From Methylotenera sp. (lineage in GTDB: Bacteria > Pseudomonadota > Gammaproteobacteria > Burkholderiales > Methylophilaceae), in contig PERG01000015.1 in NCBI GenBank assembly GCA_002928535.1, positions 1 through 54,872 of the forward strand: a stretch of DNA of 54,872 bases. Direction: 5' to 3'. Every line of letters begins with the position of its first letter. The stretch's first letter is position 1. Below are positions 1 to 12,054 of this stretch, piece by piece. Both the position numbers and the translations under genes were made by a program. The notes under the pieces were generated by a model. It ran no database searches, was not told the origin of the DNA, and saw only the letters and a program-made list of their open reading frames with translations.

Positions 1-261
1 CTCTACGAGCAAGTTGGTTTGAATAAACGCGAAGCTAAAGACATGGTCGAAGCATTTTTTGAAGAAGTGCGAACTGCTTTAGAAGCTGGAGATAGCGTTA
101 AACTCTCTGGCTTTGGTAATTTTGAATTGCGGAAAAAATCTGAACGTCCAGGTCGCAACCCTAAAACGGGCGAAGAAATCCCAATTACAGCACGCCGAGT
201 AGTGACTTTTCATGCAAGCCAAAAGCTGAAAAGTAAGGTCGAAGCTAATTACCTTAATTAA
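1..261 (+). CDS. ihfA: Integration host factor subunit alpha (5' truncated)
   Basis: This is the DNA-bending subunit that pairs with IHF-beta to make the nucleoid protein IHF. The reading frame is open from base 1 (Leu-Tyr-Glu-Gln-Val-Gly-Leu...), so the gene begins left of the window. A TTG at 19 is an internal leucine codon rather than the start. The C-terminal two thirds are visible, including the beta-arm signature [12 protein letters not shown] and the RRVVTF strand, both near-identical to known IHF-alpha. Roughly the first 12-15 residues are missing. In beta- and gammaproteobacteria the gene normally follows pheST, which would lie to the left. The MerR gene follows 29 bases later and is probably co-transcribed. 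Confidence 0.97.
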   Translation, partial: LYEQVGLNKREAKDMVEAFFEEVRTALEAGDSVKLSGFGNFELRKKSERPGRNPKTGEEIPITARRVVTFHASQKLKSKVEANYLN

Positions 262-290
262 TCAGATTAATGTATAGCCATTAACCCCTT

Positions 291-713
291 ATGACGGAAC
301 ATATACCTAAAGCGCTATTACCAGCCATCCCTGCTAAACGCTACTTTACGATTGGTGAAGTGAGCGAGCTTTGTGGCGTTAAACCGCATGTACTGCGCTA
401 CTGGGAGCAAGAGTTTACCCAGCTTAAACCGGTAAAGCGCCGGGGTAATCGCCGTTATTATCAACATCATGAAGTATTGTTAATTCGTCGTATACGCGAA
501 TTATTATATGAAGAGGGTTTTACCATCAGCGGTGCGCGCCACCGTCTTGATGAGCCACATGCTAAAACTGAAACTGCCACAGCGGAAGTCTCACATGACA
601 AAGTCTCTGCTAATGGATCTGCAAATAAAGCGCCGGAATTCAATTTTCAAGCCATTAAAAAAGAGTTAAGTGGCATTTTGACCTTGTTACGCCAATCGGT
701 ACAATCCCCTTAA
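291..713 (+). CDS. MerR-family transcriptional regulator
   Basis: A 140-residue protein with an N-terminal MerR winged helix at about residues 17-85: a FTIGEVSELCGV helix-turn-helix, then VLRYWEQEF and a GNRRYY wing. A short low-complexity linker and a hydrophobic C-terminal helix (ELSGILTLLRQSV) follow, which probably serve dimerisation. The protein lacks the Cys cluster of metal-sensing MerR proteins and has no obvious ligand domain. A small MerR-like gene directly after ihfA and before tRNA-Pro is a conserved betaproteobacterial arrangement, but its target is not established. The gap to ihfA is 29 bases, so it is likely in the pheST-ihfA operon. The family is certain, the role unknown. Confidence 0.9.
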   Translation: MTEHIPKALLPAIPAKRYFTIGEVSELCGVKPHVLRYWEQEFTQLKPVKRRGNRRYYQHHEVLLIRRIRELLYEEGFTISGARHRLDEPHAKTETATAEVSHDKVSANGSANKAPEFNFQAIKKELSGILTLLRQSVQSP

Positions 714-773
714 ATTATTCTGCATTCAGAAGTATTTATCTCAATCGCGTTCTATGGCGAAGTTGCTTTACGT

Positions 774-779
774 TATAAT
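774..779 (+). promoter_or_regulatory. Candidate -10 box for tRNA-Pro
   Basis: A perfect TATAAT lies 35 bases before the mature 5' end of tRNA-Pro. No good -35 hexamer is seen at the usual distance. Transcription would start near 785, where a leader hairpin begins. Confidence 0.4.
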
Positions 780-784
780 ATCAA

Positions 785-811
785 TGTTGCTGAAGCACTG
801 TTACAGCAACA
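785..811 (+). other. Leader hairpin just before tRNA-Pro
   Basis: The arms TGTTGCTG (785-792) and CAGCAACA (804-811) are perfect complements around an 11-base loop. The hairpin ends 3 bases before the tRNA 5' end. It would form the 5' leader removed by RNase P if transcription starts from the TATAAT at 774. No function is known. Confidence 0.5.
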
Positions 812-814
812 GTT

Positions 815-891
815 CGGGGCGTAGCGCAGCCTGGTAGCGTACTTGTCTGGGGGACAAGGGGTCGCAGGTTCAAATCCTGCCGTTCCGACCA
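815..891 (+). tRNA. tRNA-Pro, anticodon GGG
   Basis: A 77-base cloverleaf. The acceptor arm CGGGGCG pairs with CGTTCCG (881-887) with one G-U pair. The anticodon stem is CTTGT/ACAAG around loop CTGGGGG, with anticodon GGG at 849-851, which reads CCC (and CCU by wobble). The T arm contains GGTTCAAATCC, and the discriminator A is followed by an encoded CCA end. The gene sits alone after the MerR gene, the usual betaproteobacterial place for this tRNA. Confidence 0.97.
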
Positions 892-982
892 ATTAAAGAG
901 TTAATCTATCAAAACCTCCATCTAAGCAAATCTTAACAACCGAGTTTTGCTTAAATAACCCCATCTAAATACCTAATTGAAG

Positions 983-1549
983 TTAGGCTAAGCGAATTAA
1001 TGCGGTGGCCGCTACTGCCTTTAAGTCCTCTTTCGCAAAACCAGCCATATTGAATGCTCTTAAGCTGGCAACCGTCATCATCAATAAACCGGCATAAGCA
1101 GAAACGTTGATGCTGACATCAAGCTCTTCATGCTCTTGGGCTAATAAAATACGCTCCTCAAAAATTCTTCGCATATTAATGTAAGCCGCGTCTAACACTT
1201 TTTTACTTTGTGAACTGAGGCCATTAGCAGCGCTTAGACAATTATAAAAAAAACAGCCTCGCCCATTAAAATTCTCGGTTGCAGCATCTTCTAGTAAGGT
1301 TTTCAAGAAGTCTTTAAATGACAAGTGCCCATAATATTGCTTAATCAAATCATTTAAAAAATCCAAGTAGCAATTCATCACCAACTGGAACAACTTCTCT
1401 TTGCTGCCAAACGTATTGTAAAGGGAAGAGCGGTTTAGCCCCGTAGTGGCTTCCAAATCACTTAACGTCGTGCTCAAACCTTTATTCCAAAAGGTCTGCA
1501 TGGCAAGGTTAATCACTTCCTTAGTATTAAATTCGATTGTTCTGCCCAC
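983..1549 (-). CDS. TetR/AcrR-family transcriptional regulator
   Basis: A 188-residue repressor-type protein. Residues about 10-55 form the TetR DNA-binding domain (VINLAMQTFWNKGLSTTLSDL, then TTGLNRSSLYNTFGSKEKLF). The C-terminal region is all-helical with two cysteines (GCFFYNCLSAA) in the position where some family members bind electrophiles. No adjacent efflux or reductase gene is present, so its target cannot be read from context. It is divergent from the diguanylate cyclase gene across a 421-base AT-rich gap. A 10-bp inverted repeat at 1611-1642, about 60 bases before its start, is a possible self-operator. The family is sure and the ligand unknown. Confidence 0.9.
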   Translation of the reverse strand: MGRTIEFNTKEVINLAMQTFWNKGLSTTLSDLEATTGLNRSSLYNTFGSKEKLFQLVMNCYLDFLNDLIKQYYGHLSFKDFLKTLLEDAATENFNGRGCFFYNCLSAANGLSSQSKKVLDAAYINMRRIFEERILLAQEHEELDVSINVSAYAGLLMMTVASLRAFNMAGFAKEDLKAVAATALIRLA

Positions 1550-1970
1550 TACAAAAACTCCATATTATTAAAATAAAGGCAATAAATTATTCACCAAAAT
1601 GAGCTAAAGATAATGATTAAATTATTGCAAAGTTAATCATTAATAAATCGTAGCTCAGTGCGGTGAGTTTAGGTTTTTATCAAATTATTATTTCCAATTA
1701 CTTTATAAGTGACTGTATTAATGGGATTAATCTTTTTATTTGTGCATAATGCATATGTGTTATTAACAATTGATTTTCTGAACTATTAAGTTCAATATAC
1801 ATAAAAATTATGTAACGTAATGATTTTCTGACAAAAATGCAATGTTTCTAAAACATCATTTAATAAAAAGGAAAATGATTATAAATCTGATGAAGTGGTA
1901 TTGGATATTTAATCATCATTATGAAATCATTTGCTCAAATAATGACCATTTATAAATAGGCAGAATAAAG
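1550..1970. other. 421-base AT-rich divergent intergenic region
   Basis: There is no convincing gene in this stretch. It separates the TetR gene (leftward) from the diguanylate cyclase gene (rightward). It holds the inverted repeat at 1611-1642, and further partial AATGATT/AATCAT copies lie at about 1819, 1872 and 1909. The sequence ATTTTCTGA occurs twice (near 1772 and 1823). I see no clear promoter hexamer pair and no tRNA or terminator. Confidence 0.6.
1611..1642. promoter_or_regulatory. Perfect 10-bp inverted repeat, candidate TetR operator
   Basis: TAATGATTAA (1611-1620) and TTAATCATTA (1633-1642) are exact reverse complements 12 bases apart. The repeat lies about 60 bases upstream of the TetR start, where an autoregulatory site would be expected. 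The half-sites are AT-only apart from one G/C, so chance occurrence in this AT-rich gap is possible. Confidence 0.35.
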
Positions 1971-2876
1971 TTGCCTAATCTTTCCATAATCGATCCCAAA
2001 ACATTTACCTTAATAGTTTATTCATTAGGTACGCTAGCGCAACTCATTGCTTCAGGGATGGCGCTTTATCAAATCAAAAAATTTACAGTGTATCGTTCGG
2101 GTTGGATTTTGCTCGCCCTCGGATTAACGTTAATGTTGAGCCGGCGCCTAACGCCCACTTATGAATTGCTTCAGTCTGGTCGATATTCATTGGCAGACGC
2201 TCTTTTTACCCTTTTGATCTCTTTGTTACTAATGTTTGGGGTAATCAAAATTAGAAAGCTATTTGATTATATGCAGCAGCAAGAACAAAAACTTGAACAA
2301 TTAGCCAAGTATGATTTCCTGACAGACGCCCTAAGCCGCTATGCCGTGATTGATCAAGGGCTTTTAGAGGTGGAGCGAAGCCTGCGTTTAAAACGGCCCA
2401 TTTCTATTCTGATTATCGATATTGATGAATTCAAACATGTAAATGACAGTTACGGTCATGCGGCTGGGGATGAAGTGCTCGTTAAACTGGTGCAGATCTG
2501 TAAAAATTCCCTGCGGCGTATTGATTTGTTCGGTCGATTTGGTGGGGATGAGTTTATTGCCATACTGCCGGAGTCAGGCGTGGAAGCCGCTACACAAGTC
2601 GCTACAAGATTACAAACCGACATTACCGCTTCAGCTTTCAAATTTCTCGCAGAGGAATTAAAAATCACCGTAAGTATAGGCATAAGCTGCTGTGACACCA
2701 CAATTTATACAGAAAATACGTCCTTAACCGCGAAAGAAATACTCGATGAACTTATACGCAAAGCCGATTTGAAGATGTATCAAAGTAAGCGATATGAACC
2801 TGCGGTTAAAGTTTCAGGTAGAGTTAAATTATCAGCCAGTTGGTTACGAGGTAGGCGTATTACATGTAATAAATGA
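1971..2876 (+). CDS. Membrane-bound diguanylate cyclase (GGDEF)
   Basis: A 301-residue protein that should make cyclic di-GMP from two GTP. Three hydrophobic segments (about residues 12-35, 43-58 and 75-95) anchor it in the inner membrane. A short coiled linker (QQQEQKLEQLAKYD) leads into a GGDEF domain from about residue 112. The active-site motif is intact (RFGGDEFIAIL). An RxxD inhibitory site (RRID) lies five residues before GGDEF, so product inhibition is expected. The start is a TTG with a weak AGG about ten bases upstream. No better in-frame start keeps the first membrane segment. It is followed by the hybrid kinase gene across 146 bases holding an FNR-type box. Confidence 0.9.
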   Translation: MPNLSIIDPKTFTLIVYSLGTLAQLIASGMALYQIKKFTVYRSGWILLALGLTLMLSRRLTPTYELLQSGRYSLADALFTLLISLLLMFGVIKIRKLFDYMQQQEQKLEQLAKYDFLTDALSRYAVIDQGLLEVERSLRLKRPISILIIDIDEFKHVNDSYGHAAGDEVLVKLVQICKNSLRRIDLFGRFGGDEFIAILPESGVEAATQVATRLQTDITASAFKFLAEELKITVSIGISCCDTTIYTENTSLTAKEILDELIRKADLKMYQSKRYEPAVKVSGRVKLSASWLRGRRITCNK

Positions 2877-2904
2877 CGCTTAATTTTAATTAAGACCATC
2901 AGGG

Positions 2905-2918
2905 TTGATCAACATCAA
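2905..2918. promoter_or_regulatory. Perfect FNR/ANR-type box
   Basis: TTGAT-CAAC-ATCAA is an exact match to the FNR/ANR/CRP-FNR consensus TTGATnnnnATCAA. It lies in the 146-base gap between the cyclase and kinase genes, centred about 111 bases before the kinase ATG. A TATAGT at 2960-2965 could be the -10 box. That would place the centre near -60, a class I activating position, but no good -35 accompanies it. Oxygen-responsive control of the kinase and EAL genes is inferred. Confidence 0.55.
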
Positions 2919-3022
2919 TCAAACCCATGATATTTGTTTTTGGTTCGGCCACGGAGTTTTATAGTCAGCATCTTATGATCAGTATTAAGCGCTATGGTTA
3001 ATAACAAAAGGAATAAGTAATC

Positions 3023-6000
3023 ATGGGAAATATCAATAAAAAACATATTTTTGCCACAGCCCTGATGCTAATGCTGTTATCCATTATGGCTTCTATCTGG
3101 ATAGGTAAGCAAGTAAGCCATGCAGCGGGTGAGCAAATACGCATTTACAAAATAATGGATCATGCAGAAGCCATGCTGTCTGGTTTGAAAGACGCTGAAA
3201 ACGGAAAGCGGGGATACATTCTCACCCACAGTGAAAACTTTCTTTTACCCTACAACACCTCTAAATCAAAAATTGATCATCACTATCAACAGCTCATCGA
3301 ATCCACTAAAGATTCCTTCTCTTACCAGATTCTTCTAGACATCAAGCCAATCATTAATCAAAAAATGTTGCTAATGGACCAAGCTGTTTTGTACGAAAAA
3401 AATGGCAAATCCGAACAGGCACAAGCCGTCGTAGAATCTGGCATCGGCAATGTATTGATGGCCCAGATCCAGTCAAAAATGACCGCCTTTAGTGAGCGCG
3501 AAAAAAAATTACTGGAACAGCGTAACAAAACATTTAGAAGTACGATCAGATATCTGGTTTTTGGCATGTTATCCAGCGCCTTGTTGGGATTAACGATTTT
3601 TTATGCTGCTTTCATGCGAATCCAGCGACTAAAAAATGATGCGCAGCGTAAAACTGCGTTCCAAAGCGCCTTACTTTCCAGTGCTGATGCAGCGATTATC
3701 TCAATCTCTTTGGATGGAATCATCACCAGCTTTAGTCATGGAGCTGAAAAGTTATTGGGTTATTCTGCAAACGAGATAGTGGAAATTGCCTCCGTTACTA
3801 AACTTCATGATCATAATCAGATTGAGTCGCTCGCCAAAGCGCTTAAACAATCAGACTATGCCTCATTATCATTAATTGATATTTTTGGGTGGTTATTGGA
3901 AACCAATAAAAGTGACACGCGCGAATGGACTTATATCCATAAAGACGGCAGCACTATTCCAGTCGTGCTGTCCATAACCAAGATCAGTCTGAATGCAGGT
4001 TATTTATGTATCGCTCGAAATATCACAGATATCAAAAATCGAGAAAATGAACTCCAAATGGTGGAGCAGCGCTTTAAATCGGCCAATGACCAACTCAAAA
4101 AAGTGGTGGATTTCTCGCTGGACGTGATTTGTGTTGTTGATGCGGATGGTCGGTTCATCCAAGTCAGTAATGCTTGTCATGTGGTGTGGGGATATTTTGC
4201 TTATGAGTTACTCGGCCGACCATTCCTTGATTTCGTCCACCCGGATGATCGAGAAAAAACCAAAGCAAAATCAAAAGAAATTATCGCTGGCAGTCCTACC
4301 CGTTGCTTCCAAAATAGATACGTAAAAAAAGATGGTAGCACCTGTTTCATAATGTGGTCAGCCACTTGGTCTGAGGCCGACCAAGTGATATTTGCCATCG
4401 CAAGAGACATCACAGAAACAGTTCATATTTCCAAGTCGCTTCAAGAAAAAGAAATGCTTTTAAAATTAGCGGGTGATATTGCCCATGTGGGTGGCTGGGC
4501 CATTGAATCCAAAACCAAGAGAATGATATGGACGGACGAAGTGTGCAGAATTCTAGAGTTTCCCGTGGGCGTAGTCCCTAAATTCGAAGAAAGATTGAAA
4601 CTGTTTACACCAGAGTCAAGGGAGATCTTCACCAACGCAATCAATAAATGTCAGCTGGAAGGACAGGCTTTTGATCTCGAGTTAGAGACCTATACGGTAA
4701 ATAACAGGCTATTGAAAATCAGGTCCATTGCAGAAGCCATACGTGATGAGCAAGGCAATATCATTAAAGTGGGAGGTGCAGTACAAGATATTACCCAGCA
4801 AAAATTAGTTGAACAACAACTGGTTAACGCTAAGGAAGAGGCACAAAAGGTTAATATCGCAAAAGGTGTCTTTCTATCCACTATGAGTCATGAAATCCGC
4901 ACGCCCCTCAATGGAATGTTAGGAATGCTTGAATTACTAGCTTTAAGTAAGCTGAATCCAGAGCAGCAATCCACCATCCGTATTGCTCGAGAGTCTGGTC
5001 GCGGCCTTGTGCGTATTATTGATGATGTATTAGACCATTCGAAAATTGAAGCAGGAAAATTAGATATCTTGCCCGAGCCGCTGTCTATTAAAGAGCTGGT
5101 CAATCGCTTGCATCTAAGTTATCTCGCGATTGCCAGCGCCAAGAATCTTAATTTGAAACAATGGATAGATCCCAAGATTAGTCCCACTCATCTTGCAGAC
5201 CCTTTAAGGCTGACACAGATATTAGCTAATTTACTTAGTAATGCTATCAAGTTTACGGAAAAGGGATGGGTGGAAATTCGGGTTGAATTAATTGATAGTG
5301 CTGATGATAAAGAGCAGTTGCTGTTTGAAGTGACAGATACCGGAATTGGGATCGATGAAGAAGCGCAGCAGCGCTTGTTCAAGCCTTTTGAACAGGCGGG
5401 GCCTGATACCACGCGGCTTTATGGCGGCACTGGCCTAGGGCTGAGCATTAGTCGTCAACTGGCTGAAATGCTAGACGGCTCGATCAAGATAAATAGCGAA
5501 GTTGGCAAGGGTACGACATTTTCATTGACCTTACGCATTCCCGTATCTGACCAGGCTGCCTTCAATGAAAAAATTAAAAACCCACCCAGCCAATTTTCCA
5601 TTCAATTTGATGCCAGTCCGATATTAGCGGTGGATGACCACAACGTAAATCTTAGGTTATTGACGCGCCAGTTACAAAGTCTAGGATTTAAAGTCGTAGC
5701 AGCAACCAATGGGATTGAAGCACTTAAGGCATTTAAGGTTAAGAAATTTAGCGCTGTCATCACGGACTGCAATATGCCCGAAATGGATGGTTATGGCTTA
5801 GCCCAGGCAATAAGAGCTTTGGAAAAGCAAAACCGCCTGCCTCGCATCCCCATTATTGCCTGGACGGCAAACGCGATGGCCGATGCAAGATTGGAATGTG
5901 TCAATGCTGGCATAGATGACATATTAGTCAAACCAACAGAGCTCTATGAATTAGGCAAGATGCTAGAGAATTGGTTAGGTACACAAGCACCGATCAAAAC

Positions 6001-6370
6001 GGCAAAGGCAACCAGCCCATCTAAAAATATCGACTTTAGCCAAGTCGAATCTGCTCCTTCTAAATTGACTGCTGAAGATGAGGAAGATGCAGAAATTCTT
6101 CAGGAATTTATTTGCCAGACTATCCTTGATATTCAAGAAGCTAACGATGCCAAACGTCACAAAAATGCTGATGATCTGAAGCGTATTGTTCACCGTATTA
6201 AAGGTGCCAGCCTGATGGTGGGCGCCACCGAAATGAATATGATTTGTAAAGAAATTGAGCTGTCATTGAAGGAAAGCCGCTGGAAACCGGTACCCGCGGC
6301 GTTAAAACGATTAAATGAAGCATTGAAAGAATTTGAACGTACTACTCCAAAATTAACTGCCTCAATATAG
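3023..6370 (+). CDS. Hybrid sensor histidine kinase (CHASE3-PAS-PAS-PAS-HisKA-HATPase-REC-HPt)
   Basis: An 1115-residue inner-membrane phosphorelay kinase. A membrane helix at about 10-28, a CHASE3-type sensor region ([13 protein letters not shown] near residue 60) and a second helix at about 176-197 form the input. Three PAS segments follow (about 213-340, 356-470 and 475-600). The HisKA motif [10 protein letters not shown] carries phospho-acceptor His623, followed by an ATPase domain ([16 protein letters not shown]). A receiver has acceptor Asp915, and a C-terminal HPt has His1057 (HRIKGAS). All relay residues are present. The REC-EAL gene begins 10 bases after the stop and is the obvious partner. 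The signal sensed cannot be told. An FNR box precedes the gene. Confidence 0.93.
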   Translation: MGNINKKHIFATALMLMLLSIMASIWIGKQVSHAAGEQIRIYKIMDHAEAMLSGLKDAENGKRGYILTHSENFLLPYNTSKSKIDHHYQQLIESTKDSFSYQILLDIKPIINQKMLLMDQAVLYEKNGKSEQAQAVVESGIGNVLMAQIQSKMTAFSEREKKLLEQRNKTFRSTIRYLVFGMLSSALLGLTIFYAAFMRIQRLKNDAQRKTAFQSALLSSADAAIISISLDGIITSFSHGAEKLLGYSANEIVEIASVTKLHDHNQIESLAKALKQSDYASLSLIDIFGWLLETNKSDTREWTYIHKDGSTIPVVLSITKISLNAGYLCIARNITDIKNRENELQMVEQRFKSANDQLKKVVDFSLDVICVVDADGRFIQVSNACHVVWGYFAYELLGRPFLDFVHPDDREKTKAKSKEIIAGSPTRCFQNRYVKKDGSTCFIMWSATWSEADQVIFAIARDITETVHISKSLQEKEMLLKLAGDIAHVGGWAIESKTKRMIWTDEVCRILEFPVGVVPKFEERLKLFTPESREIFTNAINKCQLEGQAFDLELETYTVNNRLLKIRSIAEAIRDEQGNIIKVGGAVQDITQQKLVEQQLVNAKEEAQKVNIAKGVFLSTMSHEIRTPLNGMLGMLELLALSKLNPEQQSTIRIARESGRGLVRIIDDVLDHSKIEAGKLDILPEPLSIKELVNRLHLSYLAIASAKNLNLKQWIDPKISPTHLADPLRLTQILANLLSNAIKFTEKGWVEIRVELIDSADDKEQLLFEVTDTGIGIDEEAQQRLFKPFEQAGPDTTRLYGGTGLGLSISRQLAEMLDGSIKINSEVGKGTTFSLTLRIPVSDQAAFNEKIKNPPSQFSIQFDASPILAVDDHNVNLRLLTRQLQSLGFKVVAATNGIEALKAFKVKKFSAVITDCNMPEMDGYGLAQAIRALEKQNRLPRIPIIAWTANAMADARLECVNAGIDDILVKPTELYELGKMLENWLGTQAPIKTAKATSPSKNIDFSQVESAPSKLTAEDEEDAEILQEFICQTILDIQEANDAKRHKNADDLKRIVHRIKGASLMVGATEMNMICKEIELSLKESRWKPVPAALKRLNEALKEFERTTPKLTASI

Positions 6371-6380
6371 GAGCGCCAGT

Positions 6381-9357
<2,977 letters not shown>

Positions 9358-9383
9358 GCAAAGATTTACTTTAAATCTTGCTG

Positions 9384-11048
9384 TTAATTGTTTTCATGGC
9401 TTAGTTCCTCAGAACCTTTTATGGGCCAACTTACTATCGCCAACAGAACAACCAAAGCAAACCACGCATAAGCTTGTATATTGAGGGGCTCCGAGATAAT
9501 AAACAACAGCATGGTGCCTAAGGCAATGCTGTTCAGATAGCGGTAAATAGGAGATTGCGTCTGGGTTAACGCCCTAAGTTGAACAAGCCCAAGTCCGATA
9601 CCAAGTTGCAATACCGGTAATAAATAAATAGTGATCGGAAAATCTCGGTAGCGTCCATCCAGGTTATAGAAAAAACCGGATAAATGCGGCATGGCCTGGG
9701 AGAGTGGCTGCAATACCCAGGCTTTAGGAATAAGTAGCAGGCCAGCAATTGTGGCACCGGCAGTAAAACAAAATAAACTAATGCGAATCACATTATTGCT
9801 ATAAATGTCGCCTAATCCATAAGTTTCCTGCCGCTTGAATATGACTGGCAAGGCCAATAAGGTAAAGATGCCTAATAGATTTAGCGCGCCTAAACCCACC
9901 CATTCAAAAATATCTCGCGCAGCGATGGTTAAATATTCAAGCTGTAGCATCCCCATCAAGCCGGTTGCTGCTCCTAGGATGGCCGTTGCAACCAGCGCAG
10001 CAGGGCGACGTTCATGTACCCCAAGCGCTACTGAAAGCCACAGCAATACACCGGCGATTGTCCAGATAATAGGGTTGTAAGTATCTTGCCGTTCAGCCAT
10101 TGTTCCCGTGAATGCGAATTTTGGCTTAAGGTCCGTATCGTATAAACCCCAATATCCACCTACGCCACCCTCTAAGAGGCGCTTCCAGGGCTGGTCTACT
10201 GCTTCGATAATATTGTATTTCCAACCTGCTTCTTCTGCGCGCTGCAAGAACTCCCGGATATAGCGTGCTTGGTTGACTGCGCCAGGTACTGAGCCGTTAC
10301 GATGACGGCCTGCTGAAGGCCAGCCGGTTTCGCCGATCATGATGGGTTTGGTGAAGGCCTGGTCGACCCTATCCATAACAACATTGACGTGTTTCATGGC
10401 ATTGCTAACCGGTTGTGGGTCATCTTCCCAGTATGGCAATACATGCACGGTCACAAAATCCACTGAAGACTCAAGCGCGGGATGACGTAACCAGTATTCC
10501 CACACATCAGCATAAGTAATGGGTACTTGGGTGGCATTCTTGGCAAGCTGGAAATATTCGATCATCGCCTGTTCGGTTTGCTCACCGCGTAATAGCACTT
10601 CATTACCGACAATGAGTCCTACAACAGTTTCTGGATATTGATTCGCCAAGGCGGTGGCGGTATTGATTTCCTGTTCATTTTCCGCATGCACCCAACCAAT
10701 CCAGGCGCCTAAAAACACTTTCAAGCCCACTTTAGAGGCCGCTTCCGGGACATAATCCAGGCCTTGGTTTACGGAATAAATGCGCACGCATTGCGTGCGC
10801 TTAGCCAGCAACTGCAAGTCTTTATCGATTTGCGCCTTGCTAATCATGGTGCCTTTGATAAAAGGCGTTTGATCATCTCCGTAGTAGGGTGCGTAGGAAA
10901 GACACTGCAACTTTTCATTGGCCGCTAATGCTGGTTCAGCCAACACGACTGGCCGGTTTTGATACCAAAGCCATGCACAAATGCCAATAAGGATTGCGAA
11001 ATTGAAAAGGCTGTATCGCCAAAACTTGCTTGAGCTTGTGCTGATCAT
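9384..11048 (-). CDS. Membrane-anchored GH17-family glucan hydrolase/transglycosylase
   Basis: A protein of 554 residues. An N-terminal membrane helix is followed by a periplasmic glycoside hydrolase family 17 domain (about 50-310) with both catalytic glutamates visible: the acid/base in VGNEVLLRG and the nucleophile in IGETGWPSAG. The C-terminal 220 residues contain about six or seven membrane helices. Such proteins are often annotated beta-(1-6)-glucan synthase. Family members in pseudomonads act as beta-1,3-glucan transglycosylases beside an NdvB-type synthase. No such synthase is in this window. I chose the ATG at 11048 because AGGA lies 6 bases before it. An in-frame ATG at 11111 would add 21 residues but has no ribosome site. 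The exact product is uncertain. Confidence 0.85.
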   Translation of the reverse strand: MISTSSSKFWRYSLFNFAILIGICAWLWYQNRPVVLAEPALAANEKLQCLSYAPYYGDDQTPFIKGTMISKAQIDKDLQLLAKRTQCVRIYSVNQGLDYVPEAASKVGLKVFLGAWIGWVHAENEQEINTATALANQYPETVVGLIVGNEVLLRGEQTEQAMIEYFQLAKNATQVPITYADVWEYWLRHPALESSVDFVTVHVLPYWEDDPQPVSNAMKHVNVVMDRVDQAFTKPIMIGETGWPSAGRHRNGSVPGAVNQARYIREFLQRAEEAGWKYNIIEAVDQPWKRLLEGGVGGYWGLYDTDLKPKFAFTGTMAERQDTYNPIIWTIAGVLLWLSVALGVHERRPAALVATAILGAATGLMGMLQLEYLTIAARDIFEWVGLGALNLLGIFTLLALPVIFKRQETYGLGDIYSNNVIRISLFCFTAGATIAGLLLIPKAWVLQPLSQAMPHLSGFFYNLDGRYRDFPITIYLLPVLQLGIGLGLVQLRALTQTQSPIYRYLNSIALGTMLLFIISEPLNIQAYAWFALVVLLAIVSWPIKGSEELSHENN

Positions 11049-11268
11049 AAAATTCCTAATGTAAAGGGCAGGCGCAATTTCGACCTCTTTATTGATTGCA
11101 GCAAACATCATAAAGCAGCTGCTATAAAAACAAAATGTATCGTCAAACCTAATATAAGGGAATTTTTACTGGAATAAGTTCATCGGGCAGAGGTGAGAAA
11201 AGACTTTAAATCTGTTGGCCATAAATATTGGTAAGCAAAATGTTAAAGAGTGTTTCGCTTTAAGCGAA

Positions 11269-11745
11269 TTAATCCTCAACCTGTTTAATGGTCATTTCAC
11301 CTTTATATAAGCGTACATCCATGCGGCCCAGATAAGACATACCCAGTAACACGTCACCTTCCAGCCCGGGTGCGATCATCGCAGAAACGTCATTTGCTTC
11401 CACTCCACCGACCTTAATAGAACGTAGGCGCACCATATAGCCTATGCTTTCGCCATTCGCGGTGTTGGTCCGTATTGCCGTAATACTTTTGAGATTTAAT
11501 CGATCCGCCACACGTTGTGAAATAGCCACACCCGTAGCACCGGTATCGACCAGCACATTGACCTTTTCGCCATTAATCAGCGCTTCTGCGCGGTAGTGAC
11601 CGTCCAATCCCCGTTTCAATACCACAGTATTATCCTGCCCCAATCTGCGCAATTTGTTCGGATTCTGGATGTCGTCTGCCAGGTAATAGATGAGCCCCGC
11701 TAGCATGCACCATATAACGATGGCTACAAAAGTATTCCTAGTCAT
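11269..11745 (-). CDS. Membrane-tethered retropepsin-like aspartic protease
   Basis: A 158-residue protein with one N-terminal membrane helix (about residues 6-23) and a single retropepsin-type domain (about 50-155). The catalytic signature LVDTGATGVAIS contains Asp67, and a second family motif VLLGMSYLGRMDV lies near the C-terminus. A single domain must dimerise to build an active site, as in the bacterial TIGR02281 clan AA family. The domain probably faces the periplasm. Substrates are unknown. It starts 10 bases after iscX and is probably co-transcribed with it. The start codon has no strong Shine-Dalgarno sequence. Confidence 0.85.
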   Translation of the reverse strand: MTRNTFVAIVIWCMLAGLIYYLADDIQNPNKLRRLGQDNTVVLKRGLDGHYRAEALINGEKVNVLVDTGATGVAISQRVADRLNLKSITAIRTNTANGESIGYMVRLRSIKVGGVEANDVSAMIAPGLEGDVLLGMSYLGRMDVRLYKGEMTIKQVED

Positions 11746-11755
11746 GGTTTAAGTC

Positions 11756-11950
11756 TTACTCTGCTTCGTCGATCCAGGCTAATTGAATCGCTTCCAGAAT
11801 TTTTTCTCCGCATTTATGCGGGTCGTCATTAAAATCTTCCAAATCTAACACCCATTGCATCAAATCCGTGAAGCGAATCGATTTGGGGTCGACATCCGGA
11901 TGCTTGTCATATAAAGCCTGTGCGATCAGTAAGCTGTCAGTCCATTTCAT
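11756..11950 (-). CDS. iscX: IscX, small acidic iron-sulfur assembly adaptor
   Basis: A 64-residue acidic protein whose sequence follows E. coli IscX almost throughout ([48 protein letters not shown]). IscX binds the cysteine desulfurase IscS and iron and tunes cluster assembly. A longer open frame reaches 12037, but the ATG at 11950 is preceded by AAGGAG at ideal spacing and matches the family start, so the extra 29 residues are rejected. The rest of the isc operon is not nearby, so this copy is detached. It is followed by the retropepsin-like gene. Confidence 0.95.
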   Translation of the reverse strand: MKWTDSLLIAQALYDKHPDVDPKSIRFTDLMQWVLDLEDFNDDPHKCGEKILEAIQLAWIDEAE

Positions 11951-12021
11951 TTTATTACTCCTTGTTGATTCTTTAATTATAGCGTGGCCCTCAAAATGCA
12001 ATACCGCTTTAAAAAAATATG

Positions 12022-12054
12022 TAAAAAAAGCCCGCACCAGAGACTGATGCGGGC
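12022..12054 (-). terminator. Leftward intrinsic terminator upstream of iscX
   Basis: Read on the minus strand, GCCCGCA and TGCGGGC form a stem followed directly by seven T residues. It lies about 80 bases upstream of the iscX start, so it cannot be the end of iscX. No annotated leftward gene precedes it before glyA. It may end a small RNA or act as an attenuator in the iscX leader. Confidence 0.65.

Noticed and set aside
11951-12037. 29-residue upstream extension of iscX
   Set aside because: The ATG at 11950 has AAGGAG at ideal spacing and is the family start. The extension overlaps the leader and the terminator region.
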